64,000 nt of DNA from Methanobacteriota archaeon (GCA_029977605.1 JAPOKN010000002.1:12578-76577), one strand, 5' to 3'. Counted from the first letter of the stretch, positions 8,431-17,270 are shown. The notes: generated by a model not told the origin, from the sequence alone. Translations and numbers: made by a program.

Positions 8431-11400
8431 ATGAAGGTCTGCCCAGTATGTGAAATGGAAGAAGAGGATAGTGCTCTTTCATGTAGCATGTGTGGTTCTG
8501 ATTTTGAACCTTCTGTTAAAGAGACTCCACAACAAGAATCGCCGGTCGACGTTCCCGAAGATATTTCTTCTGATATTGCTGAAATGAGTTTAGGTGATGT
8601 AGAAAAAACCGAACCTGAATCAGAAGTGACAAATGAATTAAGTGAAGAAGAAAAATTATTGGAAGAGACTCTAAGCGCTACTGAAACTGGAGCTTCAGAA
8701 GAAAAGTCTGAAAGTAGTTTCACAAAATTTACTGAACAGTTCTCAGACATGGGAAAAATATTTGGCGACTTAAACAAAAGACTCGATGGAATATTCCTAT
8801 CAAAAGGAGAATTGAATTACATTGCACCCTTAACTATAGTTGTACTTTCAATTTTATTACTTTCAGGAGTAATTGGATTGGCCGTATCTAGTGTACCTGG
8901 AACTGACCAAGAATCTTCAGATGGTTACAAACCTACTACACCCTACAATAAGGAAATAAATGGAATTACTGTACTAATTGGAAGGGGAGTTGCTGAACCT
9001 TTCTCTGGAGAAGCATTCAACTGTGAAATTTGGGATAGTCAAATTTACGAAGAGTTTCAAGAAGTTAACGATGAAGGATATTATATTCAATTAACTGACC
9101 GTAACGAAAATGGTACTGTCGATGATGAAGAAAGATACGGTTGTCCAGTCAACATGAAATTTATTAGTACTTTTTCATTTATTATTCTTAATCTTATACT
9201 GTTGACTACTGCATTTTACATTTACAACAAAGTTTCAAACACTGCAATTATCATACCAGTTATAGGTTTCGCAGTTGTTGAAACTATTTTATTTGCAATA
9301 TATGGCGGATTATTGAATAACGTTATTTTTGCATTACCTCTAACTATTGGCCTCGTATGTACTGTAGGATTGATTGTAGCTTCAGGAGTTTTACTAATAA
9401 GAACCTCATTAGGACGTTCACTAAATGATCCTCCTAGTCTTACTTTCTACATATTTATCATAGCTGCAGCATTATTGTTTTCATCTGTTTTCTATAATTA
9501 CTCACTTGGCCCTTACGCTATTTGTGACGGAGAATATACTCCCTCTGAGCTTCTCGATTTAAAAAATAATGTCCCAGAAGATTTAAGAACAGAATGTCAA
9601 AATAAAGGATATAAGAATTTGCAAGCCGTACCATTTGACTTAGGAAATGGAAGTAACATGATACTACTACTATCTGCAACCTTCCTTTTCTTAGGAGTTG
9701 CTAATTCGCTAATTTCTAATACTAAGATTAATGATATTGACGAAGCAAAATACTTCTCCATGATTCTTTCTGGCCTTGGTCTACAATTTCTCATACTAGT
9801 TTTCAATGTAGTAACTAGTGAGGACGGGGGTTTGGGATTTGATGAAAATGATACTGCACTAACTATCATGGCTCTTGGAGTAGCAACGATTGGAATGGTT
9901 TCATTTTATCGTAAAAGAAGAGGTGAAGCTGGATCAATGGGTGTTGCCTATTTCGTAATTTTTGCATCCGGAATTTTTGCTCTCTTCGGAACATTTATTG
10001 CCCCAGTAGTTCTTGGAGGCAATGACATTGAATGGCCTGAGGACGGGGATGAGCAATTTAATCTCGTCTTATCTGCTTTAGTTACAGCTGTAGGTTTCTG
10101 GCTAAGCTACAGATTTGGATCACAAAAATTGCGTGAACTTTCAATTGCTAGTGATGCAGCAATGCCTAATCGTCAGGATGCCTTTGCACCATCTGTTCCA
10201 GGGGAACAAAAGGCAATGCCCGAGTGGACTGTTGACTCAGCTATGGAGTTTTTAATGAACGAATATGGCGATGAATTCCAAGTTGAACTTAAACACACTA
10301 CAGAACACACACCTGATCTCGAATTAGTTGAAAAAACAATGATGGATACTGTGGATCAATCGGTTGAAATCAGACAGGCAATAGAAGTTGACTACGATGT
10401 AGATTTCCATGAAATAGCTGAAGCATACTCTACTACGCAAGAAACTGTTGATGAAGTAATAACTCATTTAACTTCTGGTAAGAACATTATGCTTTTCGGA
10501 GAACCTGGAACTGGTAAAACTGCACTATCAAACATATTATTGACAAAATTGTGTGGTGAAATTGAGCAACCAAATGGTAGCATGGCTCCAAATTACACTA
10601 TTGTTACAGCGAATGCAGAATGGTCTAATTTCGATGTTATTGGCGGTATCTCACCTGATGACTCTGGAGGATACTACTTCAAAGATGGATATGTAGCTGA
10701 AGCTGCAAAATTATGTGAAAAATCAATTCGTGAAAGAGGTAAACCTCACTATCTTGTAATTGATGAGTTTAATCGAGCGAATATTGATGAAGCATTTGGT
10801 AAATTGTTTACTGTTTTCGAGTATAGAGATAAGCAACCTTTACTAACGCACAAAGAAACTGGAGGAGCTCCATTCATGATGCCACCAGAGTTCCGTATTA
10901 TAGGAACTATGAATACTCAGGATAAAAATACATTATTCAACGTTGGTTTTGCTCTAATGCGACGTTTTGCTTTTGTTGAAATTGGATTGCCTCTCCCTGA
11001 AGATGAATACCACCGTATGCCTGTTTTTGTTTACTTTAAGCTCAAAAAGCTTGGACTAGTTCCAGACAGACCGGATGGTGATGGTTTATGGAAATTTGGA
11101 GAAAAATGCCGACACTTCCCACAAAAGAAATTTGACTTCTACGACGATGATGGAAACATGTACGCTTGTCACGAGAAACTGGTTAAATTTTTGGCACCCG
11201 GCGAACCACCTAAACGAGGCGACGAAACCCCTCTTGGAGTACGTACCTTTAGAAAAATTGGACCCGCATTACTTATCGATTCAATGGTTACTATATTTAA
11301 TTCAATTAAGAAATATGGCCCAGAATTAGCCTTGGACAGAGTCATTAGATCCAACATAATGCCTTCACTTGAGGGTTTGGAAAGAAATGAAATAAGGTGC

Positions 11401-11496
11401 ATGTTCTTACATGCGAAAGAAGTGCTTGGCCCTACTTCAATAGTTACGGAAACTCTAGACAGAATGGCTAATTCAGACAGTCTAAGTTTATTCTAG
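8431..11496 (+). CDS. Zinc ribbon - polytopic membrane - McrB-like AAA+ ATPase fusion
   Basis: A 1021-residue fusion. An N-terminal zinc ribbon has Cys at 4, 7, 18 and 21. A Glu/Ser-rich linker runs to about residue 125. Some ten hydrophobic helices lie between about 129 and 565, with extracellular loops after the first and near residues 360-405. A cytosolic AAA+ domain follows from about 640: Walker A GEPGTGKTA at about 690, Walker B LVIDEFNRANIDEAFGKL at about 775, sensor 1 GTMNTQDKN at about 823, and an arginine-finger-like LMRRFAF at about 841. DE-x-NRAN and MNTxD place the ATPase with the McrB/AAA_5 branch rather than classical MoxR. No McrC nuclease gene is nearby. A TATA-like ATTTTAAT at 8403-8410 lies about 25 nt from the ATG, so the mRNA is probably leaderless. 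Confidence 0.85.
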   Translation: MKVCPVCEMEEEDSALSCSMCGSDFEPSVKETPQQESPVDVPEDISSDIAEMSLGDVEKTEPESEVTNELSEEEKLLEETLSATETGASEEKSESSFTKFTEQFSDMGKIFGDLNKRLDGIFLSKGELNYIAPLTIVVLSILLLSGVIGLAVSSVPGTDQESSDGYKPTTPYNKEINGITVLIGRGVAEPFSGEAFNCEIWDSQIYEEFQEVNDEGYYIQLTDRNENGTVDDEERYGCPVNMKFISTFSFIILNLILLTTAFYIYNKVSNTAIIIPVIGFAVVETILFAIYGGLLNNVIFALPLTIGLVCTVGLIVASGVLLIRTSLGRSLNDPPSLTFYIFIIAAALLFSSVFYNYSLGPYAICDGEYTPSELLDLKNNVPEDLRTECQNKGYKNLQAVPFDLGNGSNMILLLSATFLFLGVANSLISNTKINDIDEAKYFSMILSGLGLQFLILVFNVVTSEDGGLGFDENDTALTIMALGVATIGMVSFYRKRRGEAGSMGVAYFVIFASGIFALFGTFIAPVVLGGNDIEWPEDGDEQFNLVLSALVTAVGFWLSYRFGSQKLRELSIASDAAMPNRQDAFAPSVPGEQKAMPEWTVDSAMEFLMNEYGDEFQVELKHTTEHTPDLELVEKTMMDTVDQSVEIRQAIEVDYDVDFHEIAEAYSTTQETVDEVITHLTSGKNIMLFGEPGTGKTALSNILLTKLCGEIEQPNGSMAPNYTIVTANAEWSNFDVIGGISPDDSGGYYFKDGYVAEAAKLCEKSIRERGKPHYLVIDEFNRANIDEAFGKLFTVFEYRDKQPLLTHKETGGAPFMMPPEFRIIGTMNTQDKNTLFNVGFALMRRFAFVEIGLPLPEDEYHRMPVFVYFKLKKLGLVPDRPDGDGLWKFGEKCRHFPQKKFDFYDDDGNMYACHEKLVKFLAPGEPPKRGDETPLGVRTFRKIGPALLIDSMVTIFNSIKKYGPELALDRVIRSNIMPSLEGLERNEIRCMFLHAKEVLGPTSIVTETLDRMANSDSLSLF

Positions 11497-11511
11497 GATT
11501 AAGATTATAGA

Positions 11512-11976
11512 CTAACTAAGTGATTGTGCAAAAGAAACTATCTCGTCATAATCGGGTTCTACACCAGGATTCTCAGCTACCCATCTGTGTCTAACTATAC
11601 CTTCTTTATCAATAACTACAACTACTCTGTTAGCACTTTCGTAACCTTCAATACCACCTAGACCGACAAATTTTGCATCATATGCTTCAACAACTTCCCT
11701 GTCTATATCAGACAATAATTCAAATTTAAGATTATACTTAGAGGCAAACTCAGCATTAGCCCATGGAGAATCAACGCTTATGCCAATTACATCAGAATTA
11801 GATTCATTTAGCTTTGACAAATTATCTTGAAATGAACACATTTCAGTATCGCAAACACCTGTGAATGCACCTGGATAAAATGCTAAAATGACAGTTTTTC
11901 CTGCATAATCTGCCAGTGATACATCTTCCTTAGATGTATTTTTCAATGTAAAATTAGGTGCAGACTCACCAATCAT
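11512..11976 (-). CDS. Peroxiredoxin, AhpC/TSA family (Bcp/PrxQ-like)
   Basis: A 154-residue thiol peroxidase that reduces hydrogen peroxide and organic peroxides in the cytosol. The thioredoxin-like fold is evident from APNFTL at the N-terminus and FYPGAFTGVCDTEMC around the active site. The peroxidatic Cys is residue 42, with a second Cys at 47, the spacing of the resolving Cys in PrxQ/Bcp enzymes. GVCDTE replaces the commoner PVCTTE. The conserved Arg before VVVVIDKEG is present. The downstream AAA+ gene ends convergently only 15 nt away. The gene is monocistronic, with an AT-rich upstream region. Confidence 0.92.
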   Translation of the reverse strand: MIGESAPNFTLKNTSKEDVSLADYAGKTVILAFYPGAFTGVCDTEMCSFQDNLSKLNESNSDVIGISVDSPWANAEFASKYNLKFELLSDIDREVVEAYDAKFVGLGGIEGYESANRVVVVIDKEGIVRHRWVAENPGVEPDYDEIVSFAQSLS

Positions 11977-12061
11977 AGGACATCACTTCTTTTGATATTA
12001 ATGTGTTGTAACATAATATATTACCAAGATAGTTACTTATAAAATATTCACAAACAACTTT

Positions 12062-12985
12062 TTACCCACTCATTAAGCTTTCAATATATCTTTTTTTGAA
12101 CTTAAAACCATTCTCCTTCGCAAGTTTTAAGATTGCTTTATCAAATCCACTTCCATATTGAGCACCCTTCTTCTTGCGATTCGAAAATTCCTTTGGTATC
12201 CCCAAGTCCAAAGCTATATTTCGAAGAATCTTTTTATTGCTTAATGAATCAATCTTCTGATAATTTCCCATATTCATAGCCTGAATAATTACGTCATCCG
12301 CTAAGTAAGGAGCTAATAATGATTTTGAGATGTGAGAAGAAATTAACTTATCTCTCTCAAAAACAAGATTGTACATTCTCTTAAGTCCACTTATGCTTTC
12401 ATCTTTCAGATCTCCAATTCTCATGCCTCTCCAAGTGCCTCCTCCTTTGACAGCTTTCGAATGTCTTTCGTATCCTGCAAAAAGTTCTTCAGCTCCAATT
12501 CCAGACAAGAACAACTCTTCACTACCAAGCCTCATAGAACCTAAGTTGACTGCGGAAACAGTAAGCTTGACGATGTATTCAATGTAATTATCTTCCTCTA
12601 TAGCTGGTATCGGCAGAACATCAATCACTTCTTTTAGCAATAACTCTACCTCACCTAAAGAATATTCTTTAACAACTAAATCTAGACTAAAGTAATCTGA
12701 AACTTTTCGGGCGTGAAAAATATCTTTTGAACCACTGATACCAACACAAAAACATCGAAACTCTCTACCCAAGTCTTTGCATATCTTAGCTATAATGGAG
12801 GAATCAACCCCTCCTGATAAAAGAACTCCAAAATTAACGCCTTCTGTCTTTTCAGAAATTTTCCTTTTTAATGATAAATATAGGTTCTTTTTTGTTGGAA
12901 TTATTTTGTGATTATTAATCAAATAATCTATGTGTTCATCCCAATCAACTTTAGATATATCCTGGCTGAAACTAGATAGGGTCAT
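12062..12985 (-). CDS. Asparagine-synthase-like PP-loop ATPase without a glutaminase domain
   Basis: A 307-residue protein equivalent to the synthetase half of AsnB. The PP-loop LLSGGVDSSI is near residue 55, and GIGAEELFAGYERH near 165 is the second nucleotide/aspartate-site motif. The N-terminal Ntn glutaminase domain is absent, and no glutaminase gene is adjacent, so ammonia or another amine would have to be the nitrogen donor. The ATG lies 3 nt after the stop of elp3, so the two are tightly coupled. The product could be a simple ammonia-dependent asparagine synthetase. The coupling leaves open an ATP-dependent amidation linked to tRNA modification. The family is secure; the reaction is not. 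Confidence 0.8.
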   Translation of the reverse strand: MTLSSFSQDISKVDWDEHIDYLINNHKIIPTKKNLYLSLKRKISEKTEGVNFGVLLSGGVDSSIIAKICKDLGREFRCFCVGISGSKDIFHARKVSDYFSLDLVVKEYSLGEVELLLKEVIDVLPIPAIEEDNYIEYIVKLTVSAVNLGSMRLGSEELFLSGIGAEELFAGYERHSKAVKGGGTWRGMRIGDLKDESISGLKRMYNLVFERDKLISSHISKSLLAPYLADDVIIQAMNMGNYQKIDSLSNKKILRNIALDLGIPKEFSNRKKKGAQYGSGFDKAILKLAKENGFKFKKRYIESLMSG

Positions 12986-12988
12986 AAA

Positions 12989-14488
12989 TTAAGGCAAGTC
13001 TTTAACCATGTAATAATCTTGCAATTCATACCCTAATTTTTCATAATATAGTCTCGTACCTGGCCCATGTGTTACTCGAATTTTTGAATAAGCTGCAGCT
13101 TTTTCTTCAGCTATCTTCATTAACTTACTACCTAGCCCCATATGCTGGACGCCAGTCCCTGTTTTACCTATATTTGCCGCCTGCCCGGTAACTTTTAACT
13201 CACGAACTGTAGCATTTTCATCTAATCTCAAACGCAGATATCCCAATAGTTTGGCACCTGATTCGAAAGACAAGAAATATTCGTCACCTCCACTAGACCT
13301 GTACTTAATCTCTTTTAATTCAGCAGTTGAAGGATCTATCTGGGCTCTCCATAACTCTCTACAATTAATACAATTACATTTCTTGCCTCTTGCTTTCAAC
13401 TCTCTTCTTGCATATTGCCGTAAATTCGAATTCATAACTCCTGCAATAATCTGAGGCTTAGGAATATCTCTTTGAATTCTTTGTATTCTAACATACGGAG
13501 GAACTATCTCTTTAAGGTCTGCAATTAAACTGGCTGCTGTTTCAGTATCGTAAGGAACGAAATCACCAGGATCACGAGCCAAAGCAGAGCCTTTGACCAA
13601 AAGAGTAGGATACAATTTTAGCATATCTGGTTGAAACTCTTCTTCTTCAAATAATCTTTTAAAATCTCTTAAATCTTTTTCAGGATTCATACCTGGCAAC
13701 CCTGGCATTAAATGATAGACGACTTTCAAACCGGCTTCTTTTAGCAATTTAGTAGCCTTAACTACATCTTCAACAAGCTGTTTTCGATTTAATTTACTGT
13801 GTACTTCATCATCAAGACACTGGACACCAATCTCAACTCGTGTGGCTCCCTGCTTTCGCATTTGAAAAACAGACCATGGTGTGCATTCTGTTGGCCTAGT
13901 TTCAATTGTCAGAGCTACACATTTATGTTTAGCATTTCCATTTACTTGAAGTGCCTCTTCAAGAGGCAATTCTTTACCATTAAGTGTTGAAAAGGCACCC
14001 TTTAAAAATTCGTCTTGATAGTCAGGGGCTCTTGATGTAAAAGTACCTCCCATCACTATTATTTCTATTTTATCTGTAGGGTGCCCGTTTCTAATGTATT
14101 GCTCTAATCTTGATTCAACCTGTGACTTAGAATTATAGTTGTGCCTTTTACCTCTTCTCGCTGCAGGTTCGTGTCCTGTGTATGATTGAGGGCTATCATT
14201 CTTTGGCCCTCCAGGACAAAAAGTACATGTACCATGTGGGCAAGGGGCTGGCGAAGTCATAATTGCAACGGGAGTGACTCCTGCACTTGTACGCATTGGT
14301 TTTACTCTTAATAGTTTAGCTAACTCAGGCTCTTCTTTAGGATCTATTTCAGCTAGAAGTTGATTATTTGGAGGTATTGCATCGAATTTTTCTTCTCTTG
14401 CAACTTCCAACTTAATTAGTTGTATATCTTGTCTAGTCTTTGGCTTCTTTTCAAGAAGTCTTTTAACAACCAAACTTGCGGCTGACAC
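12989..14488 (-). CDS. elp3: Elp3: tRNA wobble-uridine radical SAM/acetyltransferase
   Basis: Archaeal Elp3, 499 residues, which by homology installs the carboxymethyl group on U34 of tRNAs using acetyl-CoA and radical SAM chemistry. The [4Fe-4S] cysteines are C83, C88 and C91 (CPHGTCTFCPGG). GGTFTSRAPDYQ and EIGVQCLDDEV are typical Elp3 radical-SAM motifs. A zinc-binding CNCINC region links to the C-terminal GNAT domain, with the acetyl-CoA loop QHMGLGSKLM at about residue 450. The start is the GTG at 14488, which shares one base with the TAG stop of the M24 gene upstream (TAGTG). Archaea use Elp3 alone without the other Elongator subunits, consistent with its isolation here. Confidence 0.95.
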   Translation of the reverse strand: MSAASLVVKRLLEKKPKTRQDIQLIKLEVAREEKFDAIPPNNQLLAEIDPKEEPELAKLLRVKPMRTSAGVTPVAIMTSPAPCPHGTCTFCPGGPKNDSPQSYTGHEPAARRGKRHNYNSKSQVESRLEQYIRNGHPTDKIEIIVMGGTFTSRAPDYQDEFLKGAFSTLNGKELPLEEALQVNGNAKHKCVALTIETRPTECTPWSVFQMRKQGATRVEIGVQCLDDEVHSKLNRKQLVEDVVKATKLLKEAGLKVVYHLMPGLPGMNPEKDLRDFKRLFEEEEFQPDMLKLYPTLLVKGSALARDPGDFVPYDTETAASLIADLKEIVPPYVRIQRIQRDIPKPQIIAGVMNSNLRQYARRELKARGKKCNCINCRELWRAQIDPSTAELKEIKYRSSGGDEYFLSFESGAKLLGYLRLRLDENATVRELKVTGQAANIGKTGTGVQHMGLGSKLMKIAEEKAAAYSKIRVTHGPGTRLYYEKLGYELQDYYMVKDLP

Positions 14489-15585
14489 TAATATATCTCC
14501 TTTTTAGCCTTAGTTAAAACGATAGGATGAGAACCGTGAGGCAAAACGTCGTCTTCTATACGAATACCGCCTTTCCCTGGAATATAAATGCCGGGCTCAA
14601 TAGTAACCGCCATTGAATTTTCAATTTTAACTCTAGATTTGTAAGTTATAGAAGGATATTCGTGAATCTCTAATCCAAAGCCATGTCCCGTGCCATGTAC
14701 AAAATTAGCTCCATATCCTTTCTTTCTAATGAAATCCCGTCCTGCTTTGTCTACTTTATGACCTGTGCTGCCTTCAATCAAAGCTTCAGTAGATCTCTTA
14801 TTAGCTTCCATAACAATATTATATATTTTATTCCACTCTTCAGATGGAGAGCCTCCAACAAAATAAGTCCTAGTTATATCTGAACAGTATCCGTCCCAAA
14901 AAACTCCAAAATCACAGATAACGGGATCTCCCAATTCAAATTTTCGATCTGTATTTGAATGATGAGAATGTGCTGAGTTAGGGCCCGAAGCTACTATGGT
15001 ACCAAATGAATTCTCTTGTATTCCCTTTCTTGCCATAAAATAATCTATCTCAGAACTAACCTCTTTCTCTGTAAGGCCCTCACCTGACTCGACCAAATTA
15101 TGTGCAAAGGATTGCCCGGAATCTGAATGCTTAATAGCTTTCTTAATTCTATCAAGCTCTTCTTTAGATTTGATTGATCTTAATTCATTTATTTTTGAAC
15201 TAACTGAAATACCAATAGATCTACCTAGTTTTATCTTAGTATCCGCATATATTTTTTTAGCCTTAATATCCGAAAGTGTTGATTTAAGAACATCTAAAGA
15301 ACTTTTACCGTCGGATTCAATATCTGGGTAAGTGGTCCAACATCTTATGTCTTTCACGGAAGACTCATGCCTACATCTATGTTCTTCAAGTGATGAGGTT
15401 ATAGCTATGGGCTCTCCTTTCTTTGGAATAACAACGTAATTCATTGTTGAACTGGGAGGGCTGCCTGGAGGAGAATCAGAATTAGCTAAATATCTTGTAT
15501 TGCCAGGTAGTGCAGATACAAATGCATCCATTTCGCCAAGATTAGTTCGAATATTATCCCATCGGTTTTTGTAATTAATCTTCAT
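14488..15585 (-). CDS. M24-family aminopeptidase P / Xaa-Pro dipeptidase
   Basis: A 365-residue 'pita-bread' metallopeptidase, probably cleaving X-Pro bonds in the cytosol. A creatinase-type N-terminal domain covers about residues 1-130. The M24 catalytic domain carries the metal ligands in order: two Asp in VICDFGVFWDGYCSDITRT, His in HGTGHGFGLEIHEYPS, Glu in IEPGIYIPG and Glu in RIEDDV. The ATG overlaps the end of a 55-residue membrane protein gene by 11 nt, and the stop overlaps the elp3 GTG by 1 nt, so it sits inside a long minus-strand operon. Proline-specific cleavage matches the proline dehydrogenase elsewhere in the window. Confidence 0.9.
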   Translation of the reverse strand: MKINYKNRWDNIRTNLGEMDAFVSALPGNTRYLANSDSPPGSPPSSTMNYVVIPKKGEPIAITSSLEEHRCRHESSVKDIRCWTTYPDIESDGKSSLDVLKSTLSDIKAKKIYADTKIKLGRSIGISVSSKINELRSIKSKEELDRIKKAIKHSDSGQSFAHNLVESGEGLTEKEVSSEIDYFMARKGIQENSFGTIVASGPNSAHSHHSNTDRKFELGDPVICDFGVFWDGYCSDITRTYFVGGSPSEEWNKIYNIVMEANKRSTEALIEGSTGHKVDKAGRDFIRKKGYGANFVHGTGHGFGLEIHEYPSITYKSRVKIENSMAVTIEPGIYIPGKGGIRIEDDVLPHGSHPIVLTKAKKEIY

Positions 15586-15742
15586 GCTTCACCATCAATG
15601 ATATCGCTAATTTATAGCCTGGCAACATATTGCCAAGAATCAATAAGGAAGCTATGATATAATAATTATTTAAGTAAAATGCAATTGAGCAAATAATCAG
15701 TACTGTGTACAAAATTCCAATATAAAATTTAGTGAATTCCAT
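15575..15742 (-). CDS. 55-residue membrane protein, unknown
   Basis: I translated this short frame by hand. It starts at an ATG (15742-15740) directly abutting the stop of the membrane protein upstream (0-nt gap), and it overlaps the start of the M24 gene by 11 nt. The 55 residues are mainly hydrophobic: MEFTKFYIGILYTVLIIC begins a first membrane helix and YYIIASLLILGNMLPGY marks a second, ending in a short charged tail (KHED). No family is recognised. The exact tiling between two real genes, with no spare bases on either side, argues that it is translated. It may work with the polytopic membrane protein encoded just before it. Confidence 0.6.
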   Translation of the reverse strand: MEFTKFYIGILYTVLIICSIAFYLNNYYIIASLLILGNMLPGYKLAISLMVKHED

Positions 15743-16330
15743 TTAGTCACTCCCTAGAGAAACTGGTAACTCTGGACCTAATCCAGACACATAAAAAATT
15801 GTCATAATTAGTATAGGGAAAATTTGCATTAACAAATCATCGTCTAACCATTTGAATTTAGGTCTTTCAACTAAAACTGCCACTAGCCCACCTATTAGCG
15901 AATAGAATAAAGATCCAATAATTAGTTGATAAATTAACACACTAGCAATAAATCCTGCGAAAAAACCCTGTAAGTTTCCATATTTTTTGTTACATTCTCC
16001 AATCAGAGGATCAACGAGTGAAGCCATTATGATAGTTGAAACTGCAAATATTTCAGGGAAAACGCCAATTTCGTAAAAAAATAAGACAGTACAAGTTCCA
16101 GTAGCAAACCAAACGAAACCGGCAACCCTGTTACTTTCATACTCTCTCATCCCATCCAATGCGAAGACTCCAGACAGCCTAAAATATTCAATTAATACAA
16201 TACTAAGCCAAAACACAATAACAAGATATAATCTATCAACACCAAATATATGTTCTGGAAAAAGAAAATATATTACAAAACAAGAAGCAACAGTATGATT
16301 GAAACGTCTGTAGATAGCTTGGTCAATCAT
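15743..16330 (-). CDS. Polytopic membrane protein, possible CTP-dependent polyprenol/dolichol kinase
   Basis: A 195-residue protein with about six hydrophobic helices. The layout resembles the dolichol kinase / phytol kinase / phosphatidate cytidylyltransferase superfamily. A short basic N-terminus (YRRFNHTV) enters the first helix. ESNRVAGFVWFATGTCTVLFF resembles the family's conserved serine-rich helix start, and SLVDPLIGECNKKYG occupies the place of the family's Asp-Ala-x-Ala-x-hydrophobic-Gly-x-x-(Phe/Tyr)-Gly motif. If correct, it would phosphorylate a prenyl alcohol in the membrane. It starts 4 nt after the TFB stop and is followed without a gap by the 55-residue membrane protein. The match is by eye and modest; 'membrane protein' is the safe part. 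Confidence 0.55.
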   Translation of the reverse strand: MIDQAIYRRFNHTVASCFVIYFLFPEHIFGVDRLYLVIVFWLSIVLIEYFRLSGVFALDGMREYESNRVAGFVWFATGTCTVLFFYEIGVFPEIFAVSTIIMASLVDPLIGECNKKYGNLQGFFAGFIASVLIYQLIIGSLFYSLIGGLVAVLVERPKFKWLDDDLLMQIFPILIMTIFYVSGLGPELPVSLGSD

Positions 16331-16334
16331 TAAA

Positions 16335-17270
16335 TTAGATATGTATATCTATGTTCAAAAATTGTGCCATTTCCTTATATCTGCTTCTAATTGTAACTTC
16401 GGTTAAATCTGCCGCTCTTGCAACATCTTTCTGCTTTCTTCTTTCATTATTTACAATAGATGCTATGTAAACTGCTGCAGCTGCAAGGGAAATTGGAACT
16501 GAGTTGGTCAGTGGAACATCTTGTGCTGCCCTTAATAAATCTCTAGCAGCCCCTTCAACTTTTGGAGACAATTCTAATTTAGAACAAATACGAGGTAAGT
16601 AATCTTCTGGTAAAGGCGGCATCGAATGCATTTTCAAAGCTTTAACCATTACCTGATATGTTCTAGAAATTTCTTTTCTTGAATAACGACTGTGCCTACT
16701 AATTTCGGTAAGAGTTCTAGGAACTCCTTCCTGCCTACATGCTGCATATAGTGCCGCACAGGCAACCATTTCAATTGCCCTACCGCTCAAAGATTGTTCT
16801 TGTATGGCTCTTCTGTAGATGAAAGCAGCAGTCTCTTGAATCCTTCTTGGTAGCTTCAAATTCGTGGCTACAGCCTGCATTTCACGCATAGCTACTGCCA
16901 TGTTTCTCTCTGCAGACTTAGATGCGCGAGCTCTTCTTTGCCATTTTCTCATTCTGAAAAGCATTGACTGATTCTTATTCGAAATGGATCTTCCATAATA
17001 ATCTCTATTAGTTGGGGAAATTTCAGTTGACAATCCTTTATCTGGAAGTGTAGTTGACATTGGAGGTCCAGCCCTTGCAAGAGCATTTTCTTGTTGCATG
17101 TCAAATGCTCTCCACTCAGGACCTGTGTCAACAATATTATCTTCTAAAACCAAACCACAATCTGCACAGACAATTTCTGCATGATCATAATCGCGTTTCA
17201 AATGTGTTCCCTTACAATCTGGACAAGCTGTTATTTCGTCAACACTACCGTCTTCGTTTTTGTCTGCCAT
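16335..17270 (-). CDS. tfb: Transcription initiation factor B (TFB), full-length
   Basis: The archaeal TFIIB homologue, 311 residues, which binds TBP-DNA and the BRE and positions RNA polymerase. The N-terminal zinc ribbon has Cys 16, 19, 35 and 38. The B-reader/linker is intact (GPEWRAF), and two cyclin repeats follow (motifs RAIEMVACAALYAACRQEGVPRTL, broken here as RAIEMVACAALYAACR, and PISLAAAAVYIAS). The last helix-turn-helix (KDVARAADLTEVTIRSRYKE) contacts the BRE. An upstream TATA-like TTTTTATAC lies near 17310, and a short leader contains GAGGG near the ATG. It is the canonical one of two TFB genes in this window; the other is at 42932. Confidence 0.96.
   Translation of the reverse strand: MADKNEDGSVDEITACPDCKGTHLKRDYDHAEIVCADCGLVLEDNIVDTGPEWRAFDMQQENALARAGPPMSTTLPDKGLSTEISPTNRDYYGRSISNKNQSMLFRMRKWQRRARASKSAERNMAVAMREMQAVATNLKLPRRIQETAAFIYRRAIQEQSLSGRAIEMVACAALYAACRQEGVPRTLTEISRHSRYSRKEISRTYQVMVKALKMHSMPPLPEDYLPRICSKLELSPKVEGAARDLLRAAQDVPLTNSVPISLAAAAVYIASIVNNERRKQKDVARAADLTEVTIRSRYKEMAQFLNIDIHI

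Noticed and set aside
8431..11496. McrBC restriction system
   Set aside because: The ATPase looks McrB-like, but no McrC, methylase or DNA-binding domain is encoded nearby, and the protein is membrane-embedded.
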